16,555 bases of DNA from RGIG7213 sp045652135 (GCA_045652135.1 JAZRTS010000011.1:1-16555); one strand, 5' to 3'; counted from the first letter of the stretch, positions 1 through 7,995 are shown. Numbers and translations are program-made. The notes: generated by a model from the letters alone, not told the origin.

Positions 1-479
1 GTGATATTACAGTATTTTGCAATATCCTTTACCGAATCAAAATAGTAATATCTGCAAATGAAAATATTTCGCTGAACTTCGGAAACGCTGTGGAGATACG
101 CGCTTATCGATTCGGATAAACGCTTGTTTTCTATAATTTCATCGGGTTCGGGAGTATTTGATGTGCAGTCCGACATTTCATCGAGCGAATATGTAAGCTG
201 TGAGCTTTTACGCTTCCGGCTGTTCTTTTTTCTGAATATATCGATGCTTATCCGTCTTGCTATGCGTGACAGATACACGGAAAGTATTTCTGGGATATTG
301 GGCGGTATGGAATTCCATGCCGCTAAATACGTGTCGTTTACGCTTTCCTTGCTGTCTTCACGGTCATTTAAAATGTTGTATGCAATTTTCATAAGATATT
401 TCCCGTATTTTTTGTCTGTTTCCGATATTGCCGATTCATTTCTTGAAAGATACAGCGATACTATCATCTTGTCATCCAT
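1..479 (-). CDS. ECF-type RNA polymerase sigma factor, 3' end cut by window edge
   Basis: Reading the minus strand from the ATG at 479 gives 159 open codons to the window edge, so the protein is C-terminally incomplete. It would replace the housekeeping sigma factor on RNA polymerase and direct a specialised regulon. Residues about 22-90 look like sigma region 2, with NDTYLAAWNSIPP at 48-60 and the basic helix RIARRISIDIFRKK at 72-85. Residues about 118-159 (ending RYYYFDSVKDIAKYC) look like the start of region 4. The acidic linker between them is short, and no regions 1 or 3 are present, as in the ECF group. The start is supported by an AAGGGTGGG Shine-Dalgarno six bases upstream. A weak promoter candidate (TTATCA, 16 bases, TAGTAT) lies at 497-524 on the minus strand. 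Genes of this style are often followed by a membrane anti-sigma factor; that would lie outside the window. The family call is firm, the target regulon unknown. Confidence 0.85.
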   Translation of the reverse strand, partial: MDDKMIVSLYLSRNESAISETDKKYGKYLMKIAYNILNDREDSKESVNDTYLAAWNSIPPNIPEILSVYLSRIARRISIDIFRKKNSRKRKSSQLTYSLDEMSDCTSNTPEPDEIIENKRLSESISAYLHSVSEVQRNIFICRYYYFDSVKDIAKYCNI

Positions 480-630
480 ACTTTTCCCACCCTTCTATAC
501 TATAAGTCGCAAAAAAGCTGATAAGGTTACAAATAAAACCATATCATAAAAAAATATTTCCGTCAATCGGTTTTCAAAACAAAGATTTTACGTATTTTTT
601 GAAAAAACAACATATTTTCCCTGTGATTTG

Positions 631-639
631 TGATATAAT
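631..639 (+). promoter_or_regulatory. Extended -10 promoter of the ferritin gene
   Basis: TGATATAAT is a perfect extended -10 (TGn plus TATAAT) 35 bases before the ferritin ATG. The hexamer 17 bases upstream (CATATT) is a poor -35, so this would be a -35-independent promoter. I found no convincing Fur or PerR inverted repeat over it, although the sequence is AT-rich enough to hide a weak one. Confidence 0.6.
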
Positions 640-673
640 TAAACCATAAAAAAATATTCAGGAGAATAAAAAT

Positions 674-1183
674 ATGGATAAGAAAGTACATGAGCTTTTG
701 AATCAGCAGATCAACAAAGAATTTTACTCTGCATATCTTTACCTTGATTTTGCAAATTATTTCAAGGCGGCAGGTCTTGACGGTTTTGCGAACTGGTATA
801 TGATACAGGCGCAGGAGGAAAGAGATCACGCAATGTTGTTCTACACATATCTGCAGAACGAAAATATGCCCGTAACACTTGAAGCTATTGCTAAGCCCGA
901 TAAGGTATTTACGTGCAATATGGATGTTCTTAAGGCCGGACTTGAGCACGAAAAGTACGTAACATCGCTTATCAACGATATTTACGGTGCGGCTTACGAC
1001 GTAAGAGATTTCCGTACAATGCAGTTTTTGGACTGGTTCGTAAAGGAGCAGGGAGAGGAAGAAACAAACGCAAACGACCTCATTTCCAAAATGGAGCTGT
1101 TCGGATCCGATCCCAAGAGCCTGTATATGCTCAATCAGGAGCTTGCGGGAAGAGTATACAATCCCCCGTCCTTGGTTATTTGA
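674..1183 (+). CDS. ftnA: Ferritin (non-haem iron storage protein)
   Basis: The 169-residue product matches bacterial ferritin in length and sequence. Ferritins oxidise Fe(II) with oxygen or peroxide and store ferric mineral in a 24-subunit cytoplasmic cage. The ferroxidase ligands are visible and correctly spaced: E16, Y23, E49 and H52 (motif QEERDHA at 47-53), E93, and Q126/E129 in FVKEQGEEE (122-130). These align with E. coli FtnA E17, Y24, E50, H53, E94, Q127 and E130. There is no haem-binding methionine pattern of the bacterioferritin type that I can point to, so ferritin is preferred over Bfr. AGGAG at 660-664, nine bases before the ATG, supports the start. The gene stands alone, with its own promoter and a hairpin downstream. 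In an anaerobe its likely jobs are iron storage and limiting oxidative damage; that role is inferred from the family. Confidence 0.96.
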   Translation: MDKKVHELLNQQINKEFYSAYLYLDFANYFKAAGLDGFANWYMIQAQEERDHAMLFYTYLQNENMPVTLEAIAKPDKVFTCNMDVLKAGLEHEKYVTSLINDIYGAAYDVRDFRTMQFLDWFVKEQGEEETNANDLISKMELFGSDPKSLYMLNQELAGRVYNPPSLVI

Positions 1184-1570
1184 TTTTGGAAGAAACTCCG
1201 TTGTCTGCAACGGCGGTATCCGTTACGTAAGTTTTGCGGCGAATATATAATAAAAAACGAAGGTTTTTATATCACCGATACTGCGATGATATCGTTCTTT
1301 GCATGACGAAAAATATCACCGTGAAATGTAAACGGAAAAAATAAAATTTCCACAAACACGTTTGTGGAAATTTGTTTTATTGGCAGAGAAGCGCTTGAAA
1401 AACTTCCCTTGGTGCAATGGATACTTGAGAAGTTGCCGCTTTTGTTACAGTGCGGTGAATTCACGTGTTATTTAGTTGAATTTTAATAACTTTTATTTAT
1501 TATTTATTTATTTTTTCATATTTGTATGATACGGTAAGATAAATAAATTAACTTTTTTGGGAGTTTGGGT
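1184..1570. other. Gene-poor spacer between ferritin and small membrane protein gene
   Basis: This 387-base stretch has no convincing gene. It begins with a small perfect hairpin (CCGTTG, TCTG loop, CAACGG, 1198-1213) that lacks a T-run. It continues with a segment containing imperfect palindromic TATCACC/CGATGATAT motifs (about 1270-1320), then the long hairpin listed separately. Last comes a frame on the plus strand open from 1325 to the TAA at 1484-1486, containing the near-repeat LEKLPLVQWILEKLPLL but with no ATG or ribosome binding site. The last 80 bases are extremely AT-rich, with TATGAT at 1525-1530 as a possible -10 for the next gene. The middle section has the look of a decayed interspersed element, but I cannot confirm that without other copies. 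Confidence 0.5.
1344..1373. terminator. Perfect 14-bp hairpin, possible bidirectional terminator or repeat core
   Basis: AAATTTCCACAAAC is followed two bases later by its exact reverse complement, giving a 14-bp stem. An A-rich tract precedes it and TTTGTTTTAT follows, so it could terminate in either direction. It is 161 bases past the ferritin stop, which is far for a dedicated terminator. It may instead be the core of a small mobile repeat. Confidence 0.5.
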
Positions 1571-1819
1571 ATGAAACAGAAATTCAAAACGATGCTTCGG
1601 TGGTTTGGCTGGTTTGTTATTTGCTTTTTGGTGATATATCTTATTGTATTATTTTTTGGCGCAAAGCTTTTCGAAAACGGCGATCCTATTCTTATAGAAG
1701 TGGGCGTGGCGCTGATTTTGTCAATATTCGTTTTTGCAGGTAACGAAGCGGCGACAGAGCTTGAAAAGAAAGTAAAGGCTCTGGAAGAACGAATAGAAGC
1801 GCTTGAAAAGAATAAATAA
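1571..1819 (+). CDS. Small two-helix membrane protein with coiled-coil tail, unknown function
   Basis: The 82-residue product was not recognised as a known family. It has a basic N-terminus (MKQKFK), a hydrophobic helix at about 11-30, a short acidic loop (FENGDP, 34-39), a second helix at about 40-57, and a charged tail (60-82). The tail carries a clean heptad series L64, V68, L71, I75, L78, predicting a dimeric or trimeric coiled coil. A hairpin topology with both ends in the cytoplasm is likely from the charge pattern. The ATG at 1571 is chosen because GGGAG at 1559-1563 sits seven bases upstream. An in-frame TTG at 1565 would leave only one base of spacing. The gene is monocistronic and convergent with the CHAP protein gene, so context says little about its job. 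Confidence 0.7.
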   Translation: MKQKFKTMLRWFGWFVICFLVIYLIVLFFGAKLFENGDPILIEVGVALILSIFVFAGNEAATELEKKVKALEERIEALEKNK

Positions 1820-1851
1820 AAGCGGAGGGGTGACAGCCCCCGCTTGTGTTT
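1820..1851 (+). terminator. Terminator of the small membrane protein gene
   Basis: AAGCGG pairs with CCGCTT around an inner GGG/CCC step and a short loop, directly after the stop codon. The following GTGTTT is only a modest T-run, so termination may be shared with the stronger hairpin just downstream. Confidence 0.55.
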
Positions 1852-1861
1852 GATAATGAAA

Positions 1862-1892
1862 AACGTGCGGTGTCAAAATGACACCGCACGTT
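1862..1892. terminator. Strong bidirectional terminator between convergent genes
   Basis: A perfect 14-bp stem, AACGTGCGGTGTCA with a 3-base AAA loop and its exact complement, lies between the small membrane protein gene and the CHAP protein gene. On the plus strand it is followed by GTATTTTAT, and on the minus strand by a TTTTTCATTATC-type tract. It starts six bases past the CHAP gene stop and serves that gene most directly. Confidence 0.85.
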
Positions 1893-1897
1893 GTATT

Positions 1898-3688
1898 TTA
1901 TCCGTTTTTCTTTTTGATTGCAAATATTATGCCTGCCGTAATTACAGCGGCTGCCGCCAATACGGATGCGACTATTATTAAAGGAGTGTTGTTTCCTTCT
2001 TCTGCGGCGTATACAGAAGTGTCGGTGCTGTTGTCTGTTACAGCGGAAGTATCTGCTGTAGGCTCCGTTACGTTATCTGTTTGCGCATATGTCACTTCAT
2101 CGGGAACGGTCGTTTCGGTTACGTCCGCGGTGACGATATCTGAGTCCGTTATCTCATCACTTTCGGTTTCGGTGACATCAGCCTCGGTATCTTCCGTTAT
2201 TTCGTCTGTGACTGCTTCCGTAACCTTTTCTGTAGCTTTATCCGTTGCAGGCGGATCAGTAACAGGGGGATCGGTTTCGGGAGCTTTGGTTGTTTCCTCT
2301 GCAGTGGTTGTATCGGGTACTAACTTTTCTTGTGTATATACGGGGGTATATACTACGTCACCGAAAACGAGAGGTGAAACAGCCGGAGACCAATTCTTGA
2401 ATTTATAACGGTAAGTTTCGTCGTCGGCTTTTTCGGGTGCCGTTGCTTTAGGCATTTTGCTTCCGTATTTTACTGATTGCTCAAGAAGTACGTTGCCGTC
2501 TTCGTCAAGATATTTTACATTACACGTATCGGCTTCCCAAACGGCGTACAGCTCCTTGAGGCTGTCGCCCTTTTTGCCTTGGTAAGTATCGCCGGGGAGG
2601 TATTTTACAGCACCGTTCGGTGACTCAGCCCAGCCCTTGAAGGTATATCCGTTGCGGACAGGTGCGGTTGAGCAAATCTTTATGGCTTCGCCCTCATAGC
2701 TTAACTGGTCCAGATTACCGCCGACACCTCCGCGGAGGTAATATTTGATGGCGTATTCAAAGGTTGGAAATACGGGATCTGCTTTTGAAATGTCACACCA
2801 GCCGTAGCCTGTGGGTGTTTTAACCTTTCCCCAAGAGCTTTTTATCTGGTAAATGTCAAACACTGTGTTTGCAGGGATAGTGTAAACAACGCTGTTTTTT
2901 GTACCGGGCTGTGAATAAACCTTAATGGCTTTGGAGTATGTGTAAGGGAAATAAAAGTCTTCTGTTTCTGCGAGTGCGAAGTCGTACGACATACCCGCAA
3001 TGGTTTTGTACTGTACTTTGCCGTAGCCCTCAATATACGTATCGTTCAAGAGGTGGGTTCTTGTAGTTACGTGGTCGTTTGCGTTACCCTCGACCGTGTA
3101 CAGCGTATTGCCCTTGACACCGAGCACAAAGCCAACGTGCGTAACGTTGGAGCTGCCTGCGTTACGGAAGAATACGAGATCTCCGCATTGCGGAATGTAT
3201 CCCGATGCCCTTGATGCATATAAGCCTTTGTTGTTGAGGTGTGAAAGTATATTTCTGCAAGCGCAAGTCTTGGGTATCATGCTTTCCGGAACGCCTGCCT
3301 GACGCATACACCATACGACAAAGCAAGTGCACCAATAATATCCGTAGCTGACACCGTTGCCCTGGTTGTTGTCAACTTTGCCGTATATGCGGTTGAATTC
3401 AACAAAGCTGTTCCAGCCGAGGATGTTTCTGCCGTCCATTTCGTCATCGCTGTCGCCCGTGTGGTATCCGACGTGCGAAAGTGCAATGTTCATAACGTCA
3501 TAGCGTTGGTCACCGGTAAGCTGAAGCTCTGTCATTGTCTGGTAATAATAGCTCGTTTTGTATGCGCTTCCGACGGGTGCGTAGCCGGTGATCGTAATTG
3601 ACGAGCAGACTAGTGCGGAAAACATACTTACAACAAGTAACAGTGCTGCAATTGCTGTGATTTTTAAAGTCTTCTTTTGTTTTGACAT
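1898..3688 (-). CDS. Secreted, membrane-anchored CHAP-domain peptidoglycan hydrolase with SH3 and InlB-like repeats
   Basis: The 596-residue product is an exported cell-wall protein. An N-terminal signal peptide (basic KQKK, then hydrophobic 9-35) is followed by a CHAP domain at about 60-230. In it WCTCFVVWC (119-127) places the likely nucleophile at C120, THVGFVLG (183-190) the histidine at H184, and VEGN (199-202) the third polar residue. CHAP enzymes cut peptide or amide bonds in peptidoglycan. Residues about 250-308 look like a bacterial SH3 domain (VYSQPG...GYGWCDI). Two InlB/Flg_new-type beta repeats follow at about 310-386 (NGYTFKGWAE) and 388-453. A Thr/Asp/Glu/Val-rich stalk (455-562) leads to one transmembrane helix (568-591) ending KKKNG. 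There is no LPXTG signal, so anchoring is by the helix. GGAG at 3695-3698, six bases from the ATG, fixes the start. Likely roles are wall remodelling or surface binding; substrate is unknown. Confidence 0.88.
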   Translation of the reverse strand: MSKQKKTLKITAIAALLLVVSMFSALVCSSITITGYAPVGSAYKTSYYYQTMTELQLTGDQRYDVMNIALSHVGYHTGDSDDEMDGRNILGWNSFVEFNRIYGKVDNNQGNGVSYGYYWCTCFVVWCMRQAGVPESMIPKTCACRNILSHLNNKGLYASRASGYIPQCGDLVFFRNAGSSNVTHVGFVLGVKGNTLYTVEGNANDHVTTRTHLLNDTYIEGYGKVQYKTIAGMSYDFALAETEDFYFPYTYSKAIKVYSQPGTKNSVVYTIPANTVFDIYQIKSSWGKVKTPTGYGWCDISKADPVFPTFEYAIKYYLRGGVGGNLDQLSYEGEAIKICSTAPVRNGYTFKGWAESPNGAVKYLPGDTYQGKKGDSLKELYAVWEADTCNVKYLDEDGNVLLEQSVKYGSKMPKATAPEKADDETYRYKFKNWSPAVSPLVFGDVVYTPVYTQEKLVPDTTTAEETTKAPETDPPVTDPPATDKATEKVTEAVTDEITEDTEADVTETESDEITDSDIVTADVTETTVPDEVTYAQTDNVTEPTADTSAVTDNSTDTSVYAAEEGNNTPLIIVASVLAAAAVITAGIIFAIKKKNG

Positions 3689-3717
3689 AGTTTTCTCCGT
3701 TTGAATTTCATCATTTC

Positions 3718-3723
3718 ATTATA
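3718..3723 (-). promoter_or_regulatory. -10 element upstream of the CHAP protein gene
   Basis: A perfect TATAAT on the minus strand lies 30 bases before the ATG. The best -35 match at 16-base spacing is TTCAGT, which is weak. Confidence 0.5.
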
Positions 3724-4127
3724 TGTGTCGTATTTAGTGACTGAATCTGACATATAAAACTAAAGTATTCTATCATAATTTTTCTTTTATTTCAAGTGTT
3801 TGCCGACACAAATTATATGAAATTGAAAAAAATATCGCTGATTCGGGACGTTGGATGTTGATATAGGTATCGGTAAGAGCTTTTGCGTGGATTTTATTTA
3901 TTCTTCCATATAATCGTGTAAACAAAATGTGAATTTGAAAATTTGGTAAAAATGCACAAAAAACACACTCCAAAAACGTCAAAAGTGTAAAGCGACAAGA
4001 AAACGGATAAGAAAATATGTAAAAAAATAAAAAACTTATTGTAAAAAATAATTCATAAAATGCAAAATTCAGAATTAGTTCACACAAAAACCTTTAATTG
4101 TTATTTTATGTGCGGCCTGCTTACCCC
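3724..4127. other. AT-rich divergent intergenic region upstream of rpoB
   Basis: This stretch separates the divergent CHAP gene and rpoB and is very AT-rich, with long A and T tracts. I see no gene with codon structure, RNA gene or repeat in it. A TATAAT at 3909-3914 on the plus strand lacks a -35. The region sits where rplJ-rplL would be expected in most bacteria, and no remnant of those genes is visible. Confidence 0.6.
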
Positions 4128-4156
4128 TTGACATATTTTATTTTATATGTTAAAAT
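4128..4156 (+). promoter_or_regulatory. Near-consensus sigma-A promoter of rpoBC
   Basis: TTGACA, a 17-base spacer and TAAAAT with an extended TGn form a very strong vegetative promoter. Transcription would start near 4163, leaving a leader of about 93 bases. The leader holds two small hairpins: GCATA/TATGC around 4177-4187 and GCTC/GAGC at 4210-4227. No long terminator-antiterminator pair is evident. Confidence 0.88.
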
Positions 4157-4255
4157 CGCTCGATAAATTAAAATCGCATAATATGCGCATTGTTATATTT
4201 ATAATTCCCGCTCGGTGCGTGCGGAGCCAATAAAACGAATGGAGTGAAGGATTTA

Positions 4256-7200
4256 ATGGTCAAACCTCAGAAGCTTGGTAAGAACACAAGAATGAGTTTT
4301 GCAAGAACAAAGGAAGTGCTTGAGCTTCCGAACCTTTTGGAGGTTCAGAAGAAATCGTACGAATGGTTTATCAAGGATGGCCTCAACGAGGTGCTCAGAG
4401 ATGTGTCCCCCATAACGGACTATTCCGGCAATCTCGTTATCGAATTCATTGATTTCACCATCGACGATACACCCAAGTATCCCGTTGAAGAATGTAAGGA
4501 CAGAGACGTTAACTATGCGGCACCTTTCCGTGTAACCGTACGTCTTACAAACAAGGCAACAGGCGAAGTAAAGGAAGAGCTCATTTACATGAGCGATTTC
4601 CCCATAATGACAGATAACGGTACGTTCGTTATCAACGGTGCAGAGCGTGTTATCGTTTCGCAGATAGTCCGTTCTCCCGGTGTTTACTACGAAAGTGCCA
4701 TCGATAAGTCAAGCAAGATGACGTTTTCGTCTACAGTCATCCCTTACAGAGGCGCATGGCTTGAATATGAAACAGATGCAAATGACATTTTCCATGTTCG
4801 TATCGACAAGAACAGAAAAATGTTCATCACTATCCTTATAAGAGCGCTCGGTATCGAGTCGGATGCTGAGATCATCAACTATTTCGGTGACGATCCCAGA
4901 CTTGTTGCAACTCTTGAAAAGGATACTATTGCGGAAGAAGCAAAGAAGAACAACACCTCCATCCGTGATGAAGCGCTCAAGGAGATATACAAGAAGCTCC
5001 GTCCCGGCGAGCCTCCGCTTGTTGACAGCGCACTTCTTCTTATAAACAACCTCTTCTTCGATCCCAAGAGATATGACCTTGCAAACGTAGGACGTTACAA
5101 GTTCAACAAGAAGCTTGCTATCTCCGAAAGAATCGTAGGCAGAATGCTTACAAGACACGTTATCAATCCCATTACGGGTGAGCTTATTTTCAGCGAGGGC
5201 GAATATATTGACCGCGAAAAGGCTCAGATGATCGAAAGCGCAGGCGTAAACGAAGCTTACGTAAAGGTTGCCGACGGTGAAATGAAGATCCTTTCCAACG
5301 GTACTATCCGTGCAGAGGATGCGCTCGGATTCTCACTTGAGGACGTAGGAATAAACGAAAAAGTAAACCTCGGTGTTCTTCTCGAAATTATGGAGAAGAA
5401 CGCGGGTGACGTTGACGCTATCAAGGCTGAAGCAAAGGCAAGAATAGGCGAGCTTATGCCTAAGCATATCACAAAGGAAGACATCTTTGCTTCCATTAAC
5501 TATATGCTTTGTCTCGGCCACGATATCGGTCATACGGACGACATAGACCACCTTGGCAACAGACGTTTACGTTCCGTAGGCGAGCTTTTGCAGAACCAGA
5601 TAAGAATAGGTTTCTCCAGAATGGACAAGATCGTAAAGGAAAGAATGACCATTCAGGATGCAGATACACTTTCTCCCAAGGGACTTATCAACCCCAGACC
5701 TATAGTGACGGCTATCAGAGAATTCTTCGGTTCATCTCCGCTTTCACAGTTCATGGACCAGTCAAACCCCTTGGCAGAGCTTACGCACAAGCGCCGTCTT
5801 TCGGCTCTCGGTCCGGGCGGTCTTTCCCGTGACAGAGCATCGTTTGAGGTGCGTGACGTTCACTATACACAGTACGGAAGAATGTGTCCTATCGAGACGC
5901 CTGAAGGTCCTAACATCGGTCTTATCACATATCTTTCCACATATGCTAAAATAAATGATTACGGCTTTATTGAAGCACCCTACCGCAAGGTCGATAAGGA
6001 AACGGGTGTCGTAACAGACGAGGTCGTATATATGACTGCCGACATCGAAGACAACTACGTTGTAGGTCAGGCAAGCGAACCGCTTGACGAAGAAGGCAGA
6101 TTTATCCGTAAACGCGTCGTTGTACGTCACAAGTCGGAGATCATCGAAATGGACAGAGAAGCGGTCGATTATGTTGACGTTTCCCCGAAGATGGTCGTTT
6201 CCGTTGCAACGTCAATGATCCCGTTCCTTGAAAACGATGACAACTCCCGTGCGCTCATGGGTTCGAACATGCAGAAGCAGGCAGTTCCGCTTCTCGTATG
6301 CGACTCTCCTATCGTCGGTACGGGTATGGAGTACAAGGCAGGTGTTGACTCGGGCGTTTGTATCGTAGCCAAGGAAGGCGGTTACGTCGAAAAGGTATCC
6401 GCTGACGAGATCGTTATCGTTACCGAAAGCGGAAGAAAAGACGTTTACTATCTCATTAAATTCAAACGTTCCAACCAGGGTACTTGCGTAAACCAGCGCC
6501 CCGTTGTAAACAAGGGCGAATTCGTTGAAAAAGGTCAGGTCATAGCAGACGGTCCTGCTACAAGCAACGGTGAAATCGCACTTGGTAAGAACGCACTCAT
6601 AGGCTTCCTTACGTGGGAAGGTTATAACTACGAGGACGCTGTACTTCTTAACGAAAGACTCGTAAGAGACGACGTTTATACATCACTCCACATTGAAGAA
6701 TATTCACACGAGGCAAGAGATACGAAGCTCGGACCGGAAGAAATAACGAGAGAAATTCCCAATGTTTCCGATGAAGTTCTCAAGGACCTCGATGCAGACG
6801 GTATTATCCGCAAAGGTACGGAAGTACGTGCCGGAGATATCCTTGTAGGTAAGGTAACACCCAAGGGCGAAACAGAACTTACACCCGAAGAACGCTTGCT
6901 CAGAGCAATATTCGGTGAAAAGGCAAGAGAAGTAAGAGATACTTCCATGCGTTTGCCCCACGGCGAAAGCGGTATCGTTGTTGACGTTAAGGTGTTCTCA
7001 CGTGTCAACGGAGATGAGCTTCCCCCCGGAGTAAATAAAGTAGTAAGAGTATATATAGCACAGAAGAGAAAGATCTCTGTCGGTGACAAGATGGCGGGCC
7101 GTCACGGTAACAAGGGTGTCGTTTCACGTATCCTTCCCCCCGAAGATATGCCTTTCTTGCCTGACGGTACACCGCTTGATATCGTGCTCAACCCCCTCGG

Positions 7201-7981
7201 CGTTCCTTCGCGTATGAACATCGGTCAGGTGCTTGAGGTTCACCTCGGCATTGCAGCGAAGAAGCTTGGCTGGAAGGTAATGACGCCCGTATTCGACGGC
7301 GCAACAGAAAAAGATATCACTGAATGTCTCAAAGAAGCTGGACTTTCCGAAACAGGTAAAACAATACTTTACGACGGACGTACGGGTGAGCCGTTTGACA
7401 ACCCCGTAACCGTAGGTATAATGTATTATCTCAAGCTTCACCACTTGGTTGACGATAAGATCCACGCGCGTTCAACAGGTCCTTACTCACTCGTTACACA
7501 GCAGCCTTTGGGCGGTAAAGCTCAGTTCGGCGGTCAGCGTTTCGGAGAAATGGAAGTATGGGCGCTTGAGGCTTACGGCGCAGCTTATACACTTCAGGAG
7601 ATACTTACTGTTAAGAGTGACGACGTGACGGGACGTGTAAAGACGTACGAAGCGATCGTAAAGGGACAGAACATCCCCACACCGGGTATCCCCGAATCCT
7701 TCAAGGTTCTCGTAAAAGAACTTCAGGCACTTGCGCTTGACGTTAAGGTGCTTGACAAGAACGGTATGGAAATTGAGCTTTCATCACTTTCTGACGACAT
7801 CACGACGGAACCGGCATACGATTCCCGCGATATTGGCGAAGCCGTGCTTGTTGACGAGGAAGTTGAAGAAAACTTCGTAGAAGAAAACGAAGATGAATTT
7901 GATTTTGGCGAAGACAGCGACGGTTATGATTTCGCTGCATTGGCTGAAGAATTTTCCGATGACTATTCGGATGAAGAATAA
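4256..7981 (+). CDS. rpoB: DNA-directed RNA polymerase subunit beta
   Basis: The 1241-residue product is the beta subunit of core RNA polymerase, forming half of the active-site cleft. The rifampicin-pocket segment is at 492-518, with GSSPLSQFMDQ at 492-502. Residues equal to E. coli Q513, D516, H526, R529 and S531 (here Q498, D501, H511, R514, S516) are all the susceptible type. GDKMAGRHGNKG at 943-954 carries the two conserved active-site lysines K945 and K953. The C-terminus ends in a strongly acidic tail rich in Glu, Asp and Phe. ATG 4256 is preferred over an in-frame GTG at 4244: the protein then begins MVKPQKLGK as clostridial RpoB does, and GGAGTGAAGG at 4241-4250 is the Shine-Dalgarno, overlapping the rejected GTG. 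It is followed by rpoC after 14 bases, so the two are co-transcribed. Confidence 0.98.
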   Translation: MVKPQKLGKNTRMSFARTKEVLELPNLLEVQKKSYEWFIKDGLNEVLRDVSPITDYSGNLVIEFIDFTIDDTPKYPVEECKDRDVNYAAPFRVTVRLTNKATGEVKEELIYMSDFPIMTDNGTFVINGAERVIVSQIVRSPGVYYESAIDKSSKMTFSSTVIPYRGAWLEYETDANDIFHVRIDKNRKMFITILIRALGIESDAEIINYFGDDPRLVATLEKDTIAEEAKKNNTSIRDEALKEIYKKLRPGEPPLVDSALLLINNLFFDPKRYDLANVGRYKFNKKLAISERIVGRMLTRHVINPITGELIFSEGEYIDREKAQMIESAGVNEAYVKVADGEMKILSNGTIRAEDALGFSLEDVGINEKVNLGVLLEIMEKNAGDVDAIKAEAKARIGELMPKHITKEDIFASINYMLCLGHDIGHTDDIDHLGNRRLRSVGELLQNQIRIGFSRMDKIVKERMTIQDADTLSPKGLINPRPIVTAIREFFGSSPLSQFMDQSNPLAELTHKRRLSALGPGGLSRDRASFEVRDVHYTQYGRMCPIETPEGPNIGLITYLSTYAKINDYGFIEAPYRKVDKETGVVTDEVVYMTADIEDNYVVGQASEPLDEEGRFIRKRVVVRHKSEIIEMDREAVDYVDVSPKMVVSVATSMIPFLENDDNSRALMGSNMQKQAVPLLVCDSPIVGTGMEYKAGVDSGVCIVAKEGGYVEKVSADEIVIVTESGRKDVYYLIKFKRSNQGTCVNQRPVVNKGEFVEKGQVIADGPATSNGEIALGKNALIGFLTWEGYNYEDAVLLNERLVRDDVYTSLHIEEYSHEARDTKLGPEEITREIPNVSDEVLKDLDADGIIRKGTEVRAGDILVGKVTPKGETELTPEERLLRAIFGEKAREVRDTSMRLPHGESGIVVDVKVFSRVNGDELPPGVNKVVRVYIAQKRKISVGDKMAGRHGNKGVVSRILPPEDMPFLPDGTPLDIVLNPLGVPSRMNIGQVLEVHLGIAAKKLGWKVMTPVFDGATEKDITECLKEAGLSETGKTILYDGRTGEPFDNPVTVGIMYYLKLHHLVDDKIHARSTGPYSLVTQQPLGGKAQFGGQRFGEMEVWALEAYGAAYTLQEILTVKSDDVTGRVKTYEAIVKGQNIPTPGIPESFKVLVKELQALALDVKVLDKNGMEIELSSLSDDITTEPAYDSRDIGEAVLVDEEVEENFVEENEDEFDFGEDSDGYDFAALAEEFSDDYSDEE

Positions 7982-7995
7982 GGAGGGAACGATAC

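Noticed and set aside
124..549. 141-codon plus-strand frame at the left edge
   Set aside because: It is antisense to the sigma factor, whose region 2 and region 4 motifs and Shine-Dalgarno are clear.
563..1210. 215-codon open frame on the minus strand opposite ferritin
   Set aside because: It is fully antisense to a gene with all ferroxidase residues, has no ribosome binding site, and its product has no recognisable pattern.
1878..2408. 176-codon Ser/Val/Thr-rich plus-strand frame
   Set aside because: It is a shadow of the repetitive Thr/Glu/Asp stalk of the CHAP protein and crosses the terminator hairpin.
3773..4087. 104-codon minus-strand frame in the rpoB upstream region
   Set aside because: It is Phe/Leu/Ile-rich in the way expected of AT-rich noncoding DNA, has no convincing ribosome binding site and no recognisable domain.
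4244..4255. GTG at 4244 as the rpoB start
   Set aside because: It overlaps the Shine-Dalgarno that serves ATG 4256, and clostridial RpoB begins at the MV found there.
5720..5812. Possible rifampicin-resistance substitutions in RpoB
   Set aside because: All major resistance positions (E. coli 513, 516, 526, 529, 531) carry the susceptible residue. The other differences are, as far as I recall, usual for Firmicutes.
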